The position numbers and the translations under genes were made by a program. The notes under the pieces are model-generated. The model was not told where the DNA came from. It worked only from the letters and a program-made list of their open reading frames with translations, and ran no database searches. From positions 105,672 through 169,671 of the forward strand of contig JAFXUZ010000029.1 of NCBI GenBank assembly GCA_017524725.1: 64,000 nt of DNA, written 5' to 3'. Below are positions 41,539-50,992 of the stretch, piece by piece; the stretch's first letter is position 1, and each line of letters opens with the position of its first letter. The stretch comes from Clostridia bacterium (lineage in GTDB: Bacteria; Bacillota; Clostridia; Christensenellales; Aristaeellaceae).

Positions 41539-42524
41539 GTATCGCGGACATGGAACTGAAGGACAGGAAAAAAACCATCCGGAAGGAAAAGTTCAAAAAA
41601 CGGATGCTTGGCAGCGCGGATAAGCGCGGGTTACTGATGTCCGTCGTCATCTATGTACTGCTTGTCACCATTGCCTTCATTTACCTCTATCCGGTACTGT
41701 ACATGTTTTCCCGCTCCCTTATGACCCGCAGCGATCTGTTGGACGCCTCCGCCAAATGGCTGCCCTCCCAGATCACCGGGAAAAACTACCAGGATGCCAT
41801 CCTGACCCTGGACTACTGGAACAGTCTGTGGAAGAACCTGGTGCTGGCCCTGGCGCCTACCGTCTGCCAGGTGTTCATCTGCTCCATGGTGGGCTACGGC
41901 TTTGCCCGGTACAAATTCCCGCTGAAGAACTTCTGGATGGCCGTGCTGATCCTGGCCTTCCTGCTGCCCACTCAGGTGACCTCCCTGCCAAATTACCTCA
42001 CTTTCTCCAGGCTGAAGCTGGCGGACGGCACGGTGAAGCCCTTTGTGATCACCGCCGTCCTGGGGCAGGGCTTCAAGAGTGTGCTGTGCGTGCTGATCTT
42101 CTACAATTTCCATCGCCAGACGCCCCAGTCCCTGGTGGAAGCGGCAGAGATCGACGGCGCCGGGCATTTCAAAGCCTACTGGCGCATCGCTTTGCCATTG
42201 TGCACGGCGGCCATTGTGGTGGTCACCCTGTTCAGCTTCGTCTGGTACTGGAATGAGACCACCCTGGTGCGCGAGTACCTGGGTTATGGCCACACCCGTG
42301 CCAAGGGCCTGACCACCCTGATGATCGAACTGCAGAAGTTTGAGGACTCCTACAACACCACCTTCGACGCCCGGGCAAGCTCCGTCACCTCCACCAACAA
42401 GATCAACGACGCCATCCGCATGGCGGGCACCATGCTGGCCATCGCTCCGCTGCTGATACTGTACTTCGTGCTGCAGAAGCAGTTTGTGGAATCTGTGGAC
42501 CGGGCCGGCATCACGGGCGAGTAA
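41535..42524 (+). CDS. Sugar ABC importer permease, MalG-type (system 2)
   Basis: A 329-residue permease with a charged N-terminal tail (KDRKKTIRKEKFKKRM) and six membrane segments. The EAA loop reads EAAEIDGAGHFKAYWRIALPL around residue 205-225. The start ATG at 41535 overlaps the upstream stop codon; a longer frame begins inside the upstream gene and is a shadow. A GC-rich hairpin follows before the binding-protein gene. Confidence 0.93.
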   Translation: MSIADMELKDRKKTIRKEKFKKRMLGSADKRGLLMSVVIYVLLVTIAFIYLYPVLYMFSRSLMTRSDLLDASAKWLPSQITGKNYQDAILTLDYWNSLWKNLVLALAPTVCQVFICSMVGYGFARYKFPLKNFWMAVLILAFLLPTQVTSLPNYLTFSRLKLADGTVKPFVITAVLGQGFKSVLCVLIFYNFHRQTPQSLVEAAEIDGAGHFKAYWRIALPLCTAAIVVVTLFSFVWYWNETTLVREYLGYGHTRAKGLTTLMIELQKFEDSYNTTFDARASSVTSTNKINDAIRMAGTMLAIAPLLILYFVLQKQFVESVDRAGITGE

Positions 42525-42538
42525 GAACCTTTGACGAA

Positions 42539-42558
42539 GGCGGGAGGATCATCCCGCC
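42539..42558 (+). promoter_or_regulatory. Intergenic hairpin before the second binding-protein gene
   Basis: GGCGGGA (42539-42545) and TCCCGCC (42552-42558) form a perfect 7-base stem without a U-tract, in the 146-base gap between permease and binding protein. Such hairpins often stabilise the binding-protein part of the message. Confidence 0.45.
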
Positions 42559-42670
42559 ATATGCCGGGAGCGTCCGGCACACAGTGATGACGGCTTTGTC
42601 CCCTGCCCGCCCCATTTCCCGAATCAAGGTCCTGCGGGACTTTTGATAAAACAAAAAGGAGGAACCGAAC

Positions 42671-44083
42671 ATGAAAAAACTGGTATCCCTGCTGCTGGTT
42701 CTCGCTATGGCGCTTTCCCTGTGCGGCTTTGCTGCCGCGGAAAACACTTTGCCTGAACTGAACACCACCGACGAGATCACCATCACCTTCCTGACCTGGG
42801 ACGACTTTGAGCTGACGCAGGCCCTTGCGGACAAGTTCCACGAGCTGCATCCCAACATCACCGTGGAGATCATCCAGACCACCACGGGCGACTGCACCGC
42901 TACCCTGACCAACCTGGCGGCGGACAACAACCTGCCCGACGTGTTCTTCTGGCTGGACCTGGATCCCCTCATGGCCAATCCCATGTGCCTGGACATCGCC
43001 CCCTACCTGGAGGCCGATGAGGAAGCCCAGACCAAGCTGTATCCCTCCCTGCGCCGCGTGGGCTATGTGGACGGCCGCCGCAGCTACTTCATGCCCGGCG
43101 AATTCCTGCCCGCCGTCATCTATCTGGACAAGGCCGTGTTCGACAAACTGAACAAGGAACTGCCCGCTCAGGACTGGACCTGGGAAGAAATGCTTGACCT
43201 GATCGAAAACATGACCGATCCCGCGCAGGGCATCTGGGCCTACAACTTCTACATGGGTCCCGTTACCCTGGGCCCTGTCGCCCTGACCGACAATGTGCTG
43301 GGTGAATTCGGCTGGGACGGCGAAAACTATCATTTCGACACCGGCTGGGTGGAAATGGTTGAAAAGCAGAGCGAATATGCCCGCCTGGGCTATCAGGCTC
43401 TCCAGGGCAGCGACGCTTACCTGGCTGTTGTGCCCGACGACATGTGGCCCGGCGAATCCGGCCATGTGGCCATCCAGATGGACGCCTACTGGACCATGAA
43501 CAACATCTACACCCAGCCTGCGGCCCTTGAACGCGGCCTGCAGATGGTGCCCTACAATGCGCCCCTCGGCGAAGACACCGAAGAAGCCGGCCAGTTTGGC
43601 TGGATCGATATGATCTCCGTTTCCGCCACCACCGAGCATCCCCGCGAGGCCTATGAAGTGGCCAAGTTCCTCACCTGGGGCAAAGAAGGCTGGATGGAAC
43701 GCGCCAACCTGTACGGCACGCTGACCAACGCGGCGGGCGATAAGATCTACCGTCTGCCCGGCTCCCTGCCCATGGTCGAGGACGACGAAGTGGTCGCCGC
43801 CCTGAGCCCCCTGTTCCCGGATCTGGGCTACTGGAACGACTGGTCCGATTATCTTGCCAACATCCAGAACCCCGTTACCTTCGGCGGACGCACCATTCCC
43901 GGCTTCAACACCTTCATCGCCGACTACTATCATGGCTCTGACTACAATGGGTACGTGGGCATCGAAGCCGCCATCAACGCCGGCGCCATCGATCCCTACG
44001 ACTATACCGACGCGCTGAACGAAGCGGGCCGCCAGTACTATACCGACGCCATGAAGGTGTTCTACAGCGTGTACGGCGAATAA
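42671..44083 (+). CDS. Extracellular sugar-binding protein of ABC importer (system 2)
   Basis: A 470-residue exported binding protein of family 1. Signal peptide about 1-23, cut near AAA-EN; the Cys in LSLCG is not a good lipobox. Core motifs include TFLTWDDFELTQALADKFHE, NLPDVFFWLDLDPL, AVIYLDKAVFDKL and EVAKFLTWGKEGWM. Codons are strongly biased to C- and G-ending forms, as in the ribosomal genes, which suggests high expression. GGAGG precedes the ATG. Partner of the permeases at 40432 and 41535. It is half the size of the binding protein of system 1. Likely ligands are arabino-oligosaccharides, from context. Confidence 0.9.
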   Translation: MKKLVSLLLVLAMALSLCGFAAAENTLPELNTTDEITITFLTWDDFELTQALADKFHELHPNITVEIIQTTTGDCTATLTNLAADNNLPDVFFWLDLDPLMANPMCLDIAPYLEADEEAQTKLYPSLRRVGYVDGRRSYFMPGEFLPAVIYLDKAVFDKLNKELPAQDWTWEEMLDLIENMTDPAQGIWAYNFYMGPVTLGPVALTDNVLGEFGWDGENYHFDTGWVEMVEKQSEYARLGYQALQGSDAYLAVVPDDMWPGESGHVAIQMDAYWTMNNIYTQPAALERGLQMVPYNAPLGEDTEEAGQFGWIDMISVSATTEHPREAYEVAKFLTWGKEGWMERANLYGTLTNAAGDKIYRLPGSLPMVEDDEVVAALSPLFPDLGYWNDWSDYLANIQNPVTFGGRTIPGFNTFIADYYHGSDYNGYVGIEAAINAGAIDPYDYTDALNEAGRQYYTDAMKVFYSVYGE

Positions 44084-44131
44084 TCCCGCATTCGATCAAA
44101 AAACATCACAGGGTAACACCTGACGGAACGA

Positions 44132-44167
44132 CGCCGGGCGGAGTGCCTACGGGCTCTTCGCCCGGCG
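44132..44167 (+). terminator. GC-rich hairpin after the binding-protein gene
   Basis: CGCCGGGCG (44132-44140) and CGCCCGGCG (44159-44167) are perfect 9-base arms with an 18-base loop, lacking a U-tract. It may separate expression of the binding protein from the regulator and enzymes downstream. Confidence 0.45.
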
Positions 44168-44243
44168 CTTGAGGAAACGCGCTTCGATCAGGGCCCAAAG
44201 GCGCCTGCGGAAGCGAAGGCCAGAACAAAGAGAGGTGAGCGCT

Positions 44244-45170
44244 GTGCTGAGAATACCGTCCTTCCGGGCCGGTATGCCCATATTCAAAGCCCTGTCCTCG
44301 GAAACACGGCTGTCCATCCTGGAGCTTTTGCAAAAGGAGGGGGCCATGAGCATTACCGCCATTGCGGAACGGCTGGGCCTGACCGCGGGAACGCTTACGC
44401 CTCATATCCGCACCCTGCAGGAGTGCGGGCTGATCAGTGTATCCATGACTGAAGGCCGGCATGGCACCATGAAAATATGTACCGTCGCGGAAAGCAGCAT
44501 CATGATATCCGCGCCGGAGGTATCCATGACGGAAAACATGTATGAAACGGAGATCGGCATCGGCCAGTATACCAATTATGAGGTCAGGCCCACCTGCGGT
44601 ATCTGCACCCCGGACCACATCATCGGTCAGGTCGACGTGCCCGCCTTTTTTTCCGATATGGAGCGGATTGACGCTCACATCCTCTGGTTCTCCAGCGGGT
44701 ATGTGGAATATATGCTGCCCTGCTTTTTAAAAGAAGACCAGCAGCCTCTGGAATTGCAGATATCCATGGAAATATCCTCGGAAGCGCCCGGGGTGCAGGA
44801 GCACTGGCCCAGCGATATTTATTTCCAGATCAACGGCGTAAAGCTGGGCTACTGGACCAGCCCGGGGGACTACGGCCGGATACAGGGCATCTACAATCCC
44901 CCCTGGTGGTTCCGCAACTGGAACCAGCACGGGCTGTACAAACTGCTGTCCATCAACGGACAGGGCACATTTATGGACGGCAGCCGCATCAGCGACGCCA
45001 ATATCGGCGATATCCGCATCCGCCCGGGACGCGCCATCTCCTTCCGTATAGAGGTGCCCGAAGACGCCCATCACGTCGGCGGCGCCACGCTGTTTGGAAA
45101 GGGGTTCGGCAACTATCCCCAGGATATCCGCATGCGCATGCATTATGCGGGGAAGGGGGAGAACCAATGA
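44244..45170 (+). CDS. ArsR-type transcriptional regulator with large C-terminal beta-rich (possible sugar-binding) domain
   Basis: A 308-residue regulator. Residues 10-85 are a winged helix of the ArsR kind (FKALSSETRLSILELLQKEG, ITAIAERLGLTAGTLTPHIRTLQECGLI). The remaining 220 residues look like a beta-sandwich with many aromatics (LGYWTSPGDYGRIQG, NPPWWFRNWNQHGLYKLLS), the kind of surface that binds sugars. No metal-binding cysteine set of classical ArsR proteins is seen in the helix. Start is GTG at 44244, six bases after AGAGGTGA; a longer frame to 44169 has no site. Its stop overlaps the GH51 ATG by four bases. It probably controls this locus. Confidence 0.78.
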   Translation: MLRIPSFRAGMPIFKALSSETRLSILELLQKEGAMSITAIAERLGLTAGTLTPHIRTLQECGLISVSMTEGRHGTMKICTVAESSIMISAPEVSMTENMYETEIGIGQYTNYEVRPTCGICTPDHIIGQVDVPAFFSDMERIDAHILWFSSGYVEYMLPCFLKEDQQPLELQISMEISSEAPGVQEHWPSDIYFQINGVKLGYWTSPGDYGRIQGIYNPPWWFRNWNQHGLYKLLSINGQGTFMDGSRISDANIGDIRIRPGRAISFRIEVPEDAHHVGGATLFGKGFGNYPQDIRMRMHYAGKGENQ

Positions 45171-47809
45171 AAAAGGCGCGCGTTTTTTCCCTTCCTGCGG
45201 CTCTTTTGCTGGCACTGCTCTTTGTCTGTGCGCCGGGAGGGGATGTCTTTCCCGCGGCCACGGGCCGGGGACCGCTTTTTTCCCGCGCCGCGGGTGAAGG
45301 GAAAACGCTGGAATGCGAAGTGTCCTTAACCGGCGGCGTCCCGGTGTCCCCGACGCTGTTCGGGCTTTTCCTGGAGGACATCAATTTTTCTTTTGACGCC
45401 GCCCTGTACGCGCAGATGGTGAGGAATGCTTCATTCGAATACGGCACCGCGGCTTCGGGGGGCGCCGGGCACGGCTGGAGCGCCGGCGAAGACACGCTGC
45501 TTGAGGTGGCGGACGGAAGCGCCGACGGGACCTGGCTCAACCCGAACAATCCCCACTATGCCCGCATTTCGTCTCCGTCCGGCGCGTCTGCGTCGATCTT
45601 CGGCACCGGATACCTGGACGGCATCGCCGTTTCCGCAGGCGAAAAATACTGTCTGTCCCTCTATTTGAAAGGGGAAGCCCGGACGGTGCGCGCGGCCCTC
45701 GCCGTTTCCGGGGAGTCCCTCTGTGAATGCGTGTTTACCGGCGTGACGGGGGAATGGCGCCGTTTCGATGCGGCGCTCGTACCTGCCGGGAGCGCGTACA
45801 GGGGAGTCCGCCTTGTGATCACTGCCGAGGGCGGGGCGCTGGATGTGGACATGGTCTCCCTGATGCCGGAGGACACCTACCGCGGCCTGCCTGTCCGCAG
45901 GGACCTGGGTGAATGCCTGGAAGCGCTCCATCCCGCCTTCCTGCGTTTTCCCGGGGGCTGCGCCGTGGAGGGCAGGGACGCGGAAAGCGTTTATTCCTGG
46001 AAGCAGTCCGTCGGGGACGGTCTTGCCTTTGAGCTGAACGGCGTCATGACCGTGGGCGACCCCGCGGCCCGGCGGCAGGGCATGAACATCTGGGCCGGCA
46101 CCGGGACGGAGCCCTATTACACATCTTACGGTCTGGGCTTTTACGAAATGTTCCGCCTGTGCGAGGAATTGGGGTGCCTGGCGGTGCCGGTGCTCAACGC
46201 CGGAATGACCTGCCCCATCCAGAGCCGGCGCTACATTGTATATCCCACAAATTCAGATGAGTTCCGCGCGTGTGTGCAGGACGCCCTGGACCTGGTGGAA
46301 TTCTGTCGGGGCGGGGCGGATACCCGCTGGGGCGCGGTGAGGATCGCCATGGGGCACGAAGCCCCGTTCGGGCTGAAGTATATCGGCATCGGCAACGAGC
46401 AGTGGCAGGGCGAGTATTTTCAGCATTACCGCCTGTTTGTCCGGGCCTTTGAAGACGCCGCGGCGGCGGACCCGGAGATGTACGGAGACATCCGCCTGAT
46501 CGTGGCCAACGGCCCTTCCGCAGACAGCAGGGAGGGATGGGAGTATATCGGCGGCCGGGGCAGAGGCGACACGCTGACGGCCCTGGTGGACGAGCATTTT
46601 TACATGAGCCCGGCATGGTTCCTCGGCAATGCGGACCGGTACGACGGCTATGACCGCACCCTTCAGGCAAAGGTATTCCTGGGGGAATACGCCGCCCAGT
46701 CCAACCGCCTCGCTTCCGCCCTGTCGGAGGCGGCGTTCATGACGGGCCTGGAGAAAAACGGGGACGTGGTGGAAATGGCCTGCTACGCGCCGCTGTTCGG
46801 GAACGCGGTGTCCCGGCAATGGGACCCGGACCTGATCTATTTCAATAACCGCGGGCATTTCAGGACCGCGAATTACTATGTCCAGCAGATGTTTTCCCTG
46901 AACGCCGTCGCCCGTTCCCTGCCTGTCGCCCTGCGGGGGGACATGCCGGAGGAAACGGCCCTTTCCGGCAGGGCGGGCCTCGGCAGCTGGGAGACCGCCG
47001 TGGCCTATGACGACCTGACGGTGGTGTCGAACGAAACGGGCGAGGTATTGTACCGGTGCGATTTTGATTCCGCCGCCTCGCTCCGGGAAGCGGACATCAT
47101 ACCGTACCGGGGCTCATGGCGCGTGTCCGGCGGAAGGCTGGTGCAGTCCTCGGTGTCGTCTCCCGCGGACAACAATACCGGGGACGCGGCGTATTTCGGC
47201 GACAGCGCCTGGCATGACTACACCCTGAATGTCAGCGGCGAGATCCTTTCCGGCCGGGAGGGCTTCCTGATCCCGGTATGCGTGAGGGATACGAATAACA
47301 GTATCTTCTGGAATATCGGAGGCTGGGGCAACACGGTATCCTGCCTGCAGACGGTGAACGGCGGGACCAAGTCAGGGCAGGTGGAGGGCACCGTCAGGAA
47401 CGTACGGCTCCGGAAGGGCCATGTCTACAGCATCCGGGTATCGGTGGACGGGGACCGTGTCCGCTGCTGGCTGGACGATGTAATGTATGTGGACCATGTT
47501 TTCGCCCCCGCCCCTGTCTGCTTTGCCGGCGCCGGGGAGGCTGAAAACGGCGACCTGGTCCTGAAGCTGGTCAATACCGGCGGCGATAAGCGCCGGTTTG
47601 AGATCACGCTCCGCGGCTTTGACCCCGCCCGCTACGCCGGTACGGCCGAAACAGCCGTCCTGTCGGGGGACAGCCCGGACGCGGCCAACACCTTCGGCAG
47701 AGAGGACGCCGTTAAGCCGGTATACGGGTCGACGGAAGTGGGGGAGACATTTTCCGGGACGCTTGAGGGGTATTCCCTTACGGTCATCCGCATCCCGGCG
47801 CTCAGATAG
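45167..47809 (+). CDS. Secreted GH51-type alpha-L-arabinofuranosidase
   Basis: Releases terminal arabinofuranose from arabinan or arabinoxylan. The protein has 880 residues. A hydrophobic signal segment is at about 8-24. A carbohydrate-binding-like beta domain (about 50-230) precedes the barrel. The acid/base is Glu411 in GIGNEQW and the nucleophile Glu507 in FLGEYAAQ. A concanavalin-like insert lies at about 640-770 (ADIIPYRGSWRVSGGRLVQS, LRKGHVYSIRVSVDGDRVR), before the C-terminal beta-sandwich. The ATG at 45167 overlaps the regulator stop codon. The usual intracellular GH51 has about 500 residues and no signal, so this is the large extracellular form. Confidence 0.9.
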   Translation: MKKARVFSLPAALLLALLFVCAPGGDVFPAATGRGPLFSRAAGEGKTLECEVSLTGGVPVSPTLFGLFLEDINFSFDAALYAQMVRNASFEYGTAASGGAGHGWSAGEDTLLEVADGSADGTWLNPNNPHYARISSPSGASASIFGTGYLDGIAVSAGEKYCLSLYLKGEARTVRAALAVSGESLCECVFTGVTGEWRRFDAALVPAGSAYRGVRLVITAEGGALDVDMVSLMPEDTYRGLPVRRDLGECLEALHPAFLRFPGGCAVEGRDAESVYSWKQSVGDGLAFELNGVMTVGDPAARRQGMNIWAGTGTEPYYTSYGLGFYEMFRLCEELGCLAVPVLNAGMTCPIQSRRYIVYPTNSDEFRACVQDALDLVEFCRGGADTRWGAVRIAMGHEAPFGLKYIGIGNEQWQGEYFQHYRLFVRAFEDAAAADPEMYGDIRLIVANGPSADSREGWEYIGGRGRGDTLTALVDEHFYMSPAWFLGNADRYDGYDRTLQAKVFLGEYAAQSNRLASALSEAAFMTGLEKNGDVVEMACYAPLFGNAVSRQWDPDLIYFNNRGHFRTANYYVQQMFSLNAVARSLPVALRGDMPEETALSGRAGLGSWETAVAYDDLTVVSNETGEVLYRCDFDSAASLREADIIPYRGSWRVSGGRLVQSSVSSPADNNTGDAAYFGDSAWHDYTLNVSGEILSGREGFLIPVCVRDTNNSIFWNIGGWGNTVSCLQTVNGGTKSGQVEGTVRNVRLRKGHVYSIRVSVDGDRVRCWLDDVMYVDHVFAPAPVCFAGAGEAENGDLVLKLVNTGGDKRRFEITLRGFDPARYAGTAETAVLSGDSPDAANTFGREDAVKPVYGSTEVGETFSGTLEGYSLTVIRIPALR

Positions 47810-47874
47810 CGTTTTTCTTTCACTGCGCCTGAACAGAAACGCGAAATGATATTTTTACCGCAGGAGGGAAGAGA

Positions 47875-49410
47875 ATGAAAAAAGCGTTTAGGACCTGCGC
47901 CGGCCTCGCCCTGTCGGCGCTCATTTTCGGCGGCGCGGCCTTCGCCGGGGAAGCCGATTACACCGCGGACCTGTCGGCCTTTCAGAAAGGCTCGGTGAAC
48001 GCCGGGGTGTCGGTGCATGATCCTTCCATCGTGGCCGAGGACGGGACGTATTATATTTTCGGGTCCCATATGGCTGCGGCAAAGTCACGGGACCTGCGCA
48101 GCTGGAACCTGATCGCCAGCGGCTACCTGCCGTCCAATCCCGTGTGGGGCAACCTGTTTGAGGAAGGCTCCCATGTGTTCGATTACGCGGGCAGCGCCGA
48201 CAGCCTGATCCCCACCGACGACAGGGGGTATCACGTGTGGGCGCCGGACGTGATCTATAACGACGTGATGGGAAAGTACTGCATGTATTACTGCACTTCC
48301 TCCACATGGAACGCCTCCAACCTGTGCTGGGCCGTGTCCGACCGGGTGACCGGGCCTTACGTTTGGCAGGGCCCCCTCATCTGTTCCGGGTTTGACAAAA
48401 GGACCATCGAAGGCACCGACGTGTGCGATGTGGTGGACGCGGACTATGCCCGCAGGACCTACCTGACCGTGAGCGGGACCTATAATTATAATAAATGGCC
48501 CAACGCCCTGGATCCGGCGGTATTTTTCGACGCGGAGCACCGGCTGTGGATGGTGTACGGCAGCTGGTCCGGGGGCATCTTCCTGCTGGAAGTGGACCCG
48601 GCCACAGGGGAGGTCATCCATCCGGAGGAGGACAGGGAAAACGGCGTCGATCCCTACTTCGGCAGGCACCTGATGGGCGGGAACCATAAATCCATCGAAG
48701 GCCCGTACATCCTGTATGACGCCGAAGCGGGGTATTATTACCTGTTTGTATCCTATGGCGAACTGAGGGCCAAGGGCGGCTACCAGATCAGGGTGTTCCG
48801 AAGCAGGACGCCGGACGGCGAATATACGGACATGCTCGGCGCTTATCCCGACGGCAGGGGCCTCCATGCCCCTTACGGTCTGAAGCTTTCCGGCAATTAC
48901 GACCTGCCGTCCCTCAGGATCAAGCATATGGCTACCGGGCATAACAGCGCAATGATCGACGCGGACGGCAAAAGGTACATCTGCTGCCACACCCGCTTCA
49001 ATAACGGCACCGAAAACCATCAGCCCATGGTGAAGCAGTATCTGCTCAACGCCGAGGGATGGCCCTGCGTGCTTCCTTACGCCGCCTGGGGGGAAACGGT
49101 ATGTGAAAACGGCTACGGCGCGGAAATGGCCGTGGGCCGCTGGTATGTGATCAACCAGGGGATCGATATCAGCGCCAGGATCGCAGAACCCTTCATCCTG
49201 TATTTCCGTGAGGACGGGACCGTAGACGGCGACGGGATCACCGGCGCCTGGAGAAGCGAGGAGGGCGGATACCGAATGACCGTAAGCTATGGGGACAGGG
49301 AGTTCAGCGGCGTTTTCTGCGCAATGAAGGACAACGCCGGCACGGACGTGTTCGTTTTCTCCGCCGTGGGCGCAAACGAAAGCCTGTGGGGGGTCAGGTA
49401 TGACGAATAA
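47875..49410 (+). CDS. Secreted GH43 glycosidase (arabinanase type), copy 2
   Basis: A 511-residue enzyme with a signal peptide (about 1-24). General base Asp49 is in VHDPSIV, then YHVWAPDVIYNDVMGKY, NALDPAVFFDAEHRLWMVYGSWSGG and the acid region KSIEGPYILYDAE. The C-terminal 90-residue beta module matches that of the first GH43 in the locus (DGTVDGDGITGAWRSEEGG to WGVR), so the two are paralogues. GGAGG precedes the ATG. It is the last gene of the locus, followed by the hisS terminator region. Substrate assignment to arabinan is by family and neighbourhood. Confidence 0.9.
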   Translation: MKKAFRTCAGLALSALIFGGAAFAGEADYTADLSAFQKGSVNAGVSVHDPSIVAEDGTYYIFGSHMAAAKSRDLRSWNLIASGYLPSNPVWGNLFEEGSHVFDYAGSADSLIPTDDRGYHVWAPDVIYNDVMGKYCMYYCTSSTWNASNLCWAVSDRVTGPYVWQGPLICSGFDKRTIEGTDVCDVVDADYARRTYLTVSGTYNYNKWPNALDPAVFFDAEHRLWMVYGSWSGGIFLLEVDPATGEVIHPEEDRENGVDPYFGRHLMGGNHKSIEGPYILYDAEAGYYYLFVSYGELRAKGGYQIRVFRSRTPDGEYTDMLGAYPDGRGLHAPYGLKLSGNYDLPSLRIKHMATGHNSAMIDADGKRYICCHTRFNNGTENHQPMVKQYLLNAEGWPCVLPYAAWGETVCENGYGAEMAVGRWYVINQGIDISARIAEPFILYFREDGTVDGDGITGAWRSEEGGYRMTVSYGDREFSGVFCAMKDNAGTDVFVFSAVGANESLWGVRYDE

Positions 49411-49485
49411 GGCGCCAAGCGCCTGATCCATATCCCTCCTGCTATATCGCGGGATCTGCGCGCCTTCTCGAAAACATGCGCACGC

Positions 49486-49516
49486 AAAACGGGCCGCTGC
49501 TTAACGCAACGGCCCG
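49486..49516 (-). terminator. Terminator of hisS (possibly bidirectional)
   Basis: CGGGCCG (49490-49496) and CGGCCCG (49510-49516) form a 7-base stem. On the minus strand it is followed by TTTT (49486-49489). On the plus strand a T-run comes only about ten bases later. Confidence 0.65.
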
Positions 49517-49539
49517 AAATCCATTTGTTTTTGCCTCCG

Positions 49540-50814
49540 TCAGGAACCGGAATAATCCTTGTATACCCTGACGACGCTGCCATAACCGCCCAGAGCAAGG
49601 TCGTCGATCTGGCGCTTCAGGTTTTTCCGCATGCCCTGGACCGTCACGGTTTTTCCCTCCCTGCGCTTTTCCTGCGCCTCCCTGAACACCCGGAGGACCG
49701 TTTCGGCGGGAGTGTCCTGGTGGATCAGGTAAGCGACGCCGTCTTTGGAGGCGGGGGCGTTCGGGTCCATGTGGTCGCTGAGGATGGTGATGATGCGCTC
49801 GAAGCCGATGGAAAAACCGCAGGCGCTGACGTCGACGCCGCTGTATTTGCCGATCATCTTGTCGTAGCGTCCGCCGCCGGCGATGGCAAAATGATAATCG
49901 TCGATGGTGCATTCGAAAATGGTCCCGGTATAGTAGGACATGCCCCGGACCAGGGTGGGATCGAATACGACGTTCACGCCCTCGGCTACCATGCCGCGCA
50001 CGCAGCTGATGATGGTATCGAGCCCATCGGCGTACTTTTCGTCCAGGAAGCTGCCCAGCATAAAGCCGCAGGTTTCCCTGGCGGTGTCTTTCGCCGGCGT
50101 TTTGAAGATGTCTACGTATTTCCTGACGGCGTCTTCGGGATACCCGTTTTTCTTCAGCTCGTTTTCAACGCCGTCAAGGCCGATCTTGTCAAACTTGTCC
50201 AGGATGATGAAGACGGTCGAGAAATCCTCTTCGCTGAAACCCGCGTAGGCCGCCATGGCCCTGAGGATATTGCGGTCGCTGACATGGACGGTGAATCCGG
50301 AGATCCCGATCCGTGAAAAGATCCGGGTGAGCATGTCGGAGGTGGCGGCGATCAGTTCGATCTCGGCCAGGATGGAATTTTCGCCGATGATGTCGATATC
50401 GCACTGGGTGAACTGGCGGAAACGGCCCTTCTGGGGATTGTCCGCCCGCCATACGCTGCCGATCTGCAGCGATTTGAAAGGCATCGGGAGGGAAGAAACG
50501 TTGTTGGCGTAATAGCGCGCCAGGGGCACGGTAAGATCGTAGCGAAGGCCGGAGTCGGCGAGCTCGTTTTTCCCCTCCGCCAGGGCTTCTTCCAGGCTCT
50601 GGCCGCGTTTGAGGATGCGGAAGATCAGTTTTTCGTTTTCCCCGCCCTGCTTGTTGGTCAGGTTTTCGATGTGCTCCATGGCGGGTGTCTCGATCTCGGT
50701 GAAGCCGTAGCGGGTGTAGGTTTCCCGGATCATATCGATGACGCTCTGCCTCAGCTTCATGTCGCCGGGCAGGCAGTCCCTCATGCCCTTGATCGGTGTT
50801 TTGATGAAATCCAT
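49540..50814 (-). CDS. hisS: Histidyl-tRNA synthetase
   Basis: Charges tRNA-His. The protein has 424 residues, the usual length. Class II motifs are present: motif 1 around GFTEIETPAMEHIENL, motif 2 at SVWRADNPQKGRFRQFTQCDIDIIG and motif 3 near SACGFSIGFERI. The histidine-specific loop LVRGMSYYTGTIFE is intact. GGAGG precedes the ATG at 50814, and a good promoter lies at 50918-50947. The leader is about 95 bases, too short for a T-box. No partner gene follows. Confidence 0.96.
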   Translation of the reverse strand: MDFIKTPIKGMRDCLPGDMKLRQSVIDMIRETYTRYGFTEIETPAMEHIENLTNKQGGENEKLIFRILKRGQSLEEALAEGKNELADSGLRYDLTVPLARYYANNVSSLPMPFKSLQIGSVWRADNPQKGRFRQFTQCDIDIIGENSILAEIELIAATSDMLTRIFSRIGISGFTVHVSDRNILRAMAAYAGFSEEDFSTVFIILDKFDKIGLDGVENELKKNGYPEDAVRKYVDIFKTPAKDTARETCGFMLGSFLDEKYADGLDTIISCVRGMVAEGVNVVFDPTLVRGMSYYTGTIFECTIDDYHFAIAGGGRYDKMIGKYSGVDVSACGFSIGFERIITILSDHMDPNAPASKDGVAYLIHQDTPAETVLRVFREAQEKRREGKTVTVQGMRKNLKRQIDDLALGGYGSVVRVYKDYSGS

Positions 50815-50917
50815 GACCTTTTCCTCCTGCTTTTGCGTTCCGCTGCGCCGGGCATGGCAGCCCGGATCCCTCCGGCTCAGTTCCTTCGCCTTTGCCGGCG
50901 GTGCCGGATTTCCGCCG

Positions 50918-50947
50918 ATTATAGCACGAAAAATGAAAGCCTGTCAA
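50918..50947 (-). promoter_or_regulatory. Sigma-A promoter of hisS
   Basis: On the minus strand TTGACA (50942-50947), 18-base spacer, TATAAT (50918-50923), both consensus. Confidence 0.8.
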
Positions 50948-50992
50948 TGAACGGCAAAGCTGCCGGCTTTTGCGCCGGGGACGTGGGGCTCG

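Noticed and set aside
42671..42740. Lipoprotein signal in the second binding protein
   Set aside because: The residue before the Cys is Leu, which does not fit a lipobox; a normal signal-peptide cleavage after AAA is more likely.
50815..50920. Possible T-box riboswitch before hisS
   Set aside because: The leader from the promoter is only about 95 bases and lacks a T-box-like conserved stretch, specifier loop or terminator.
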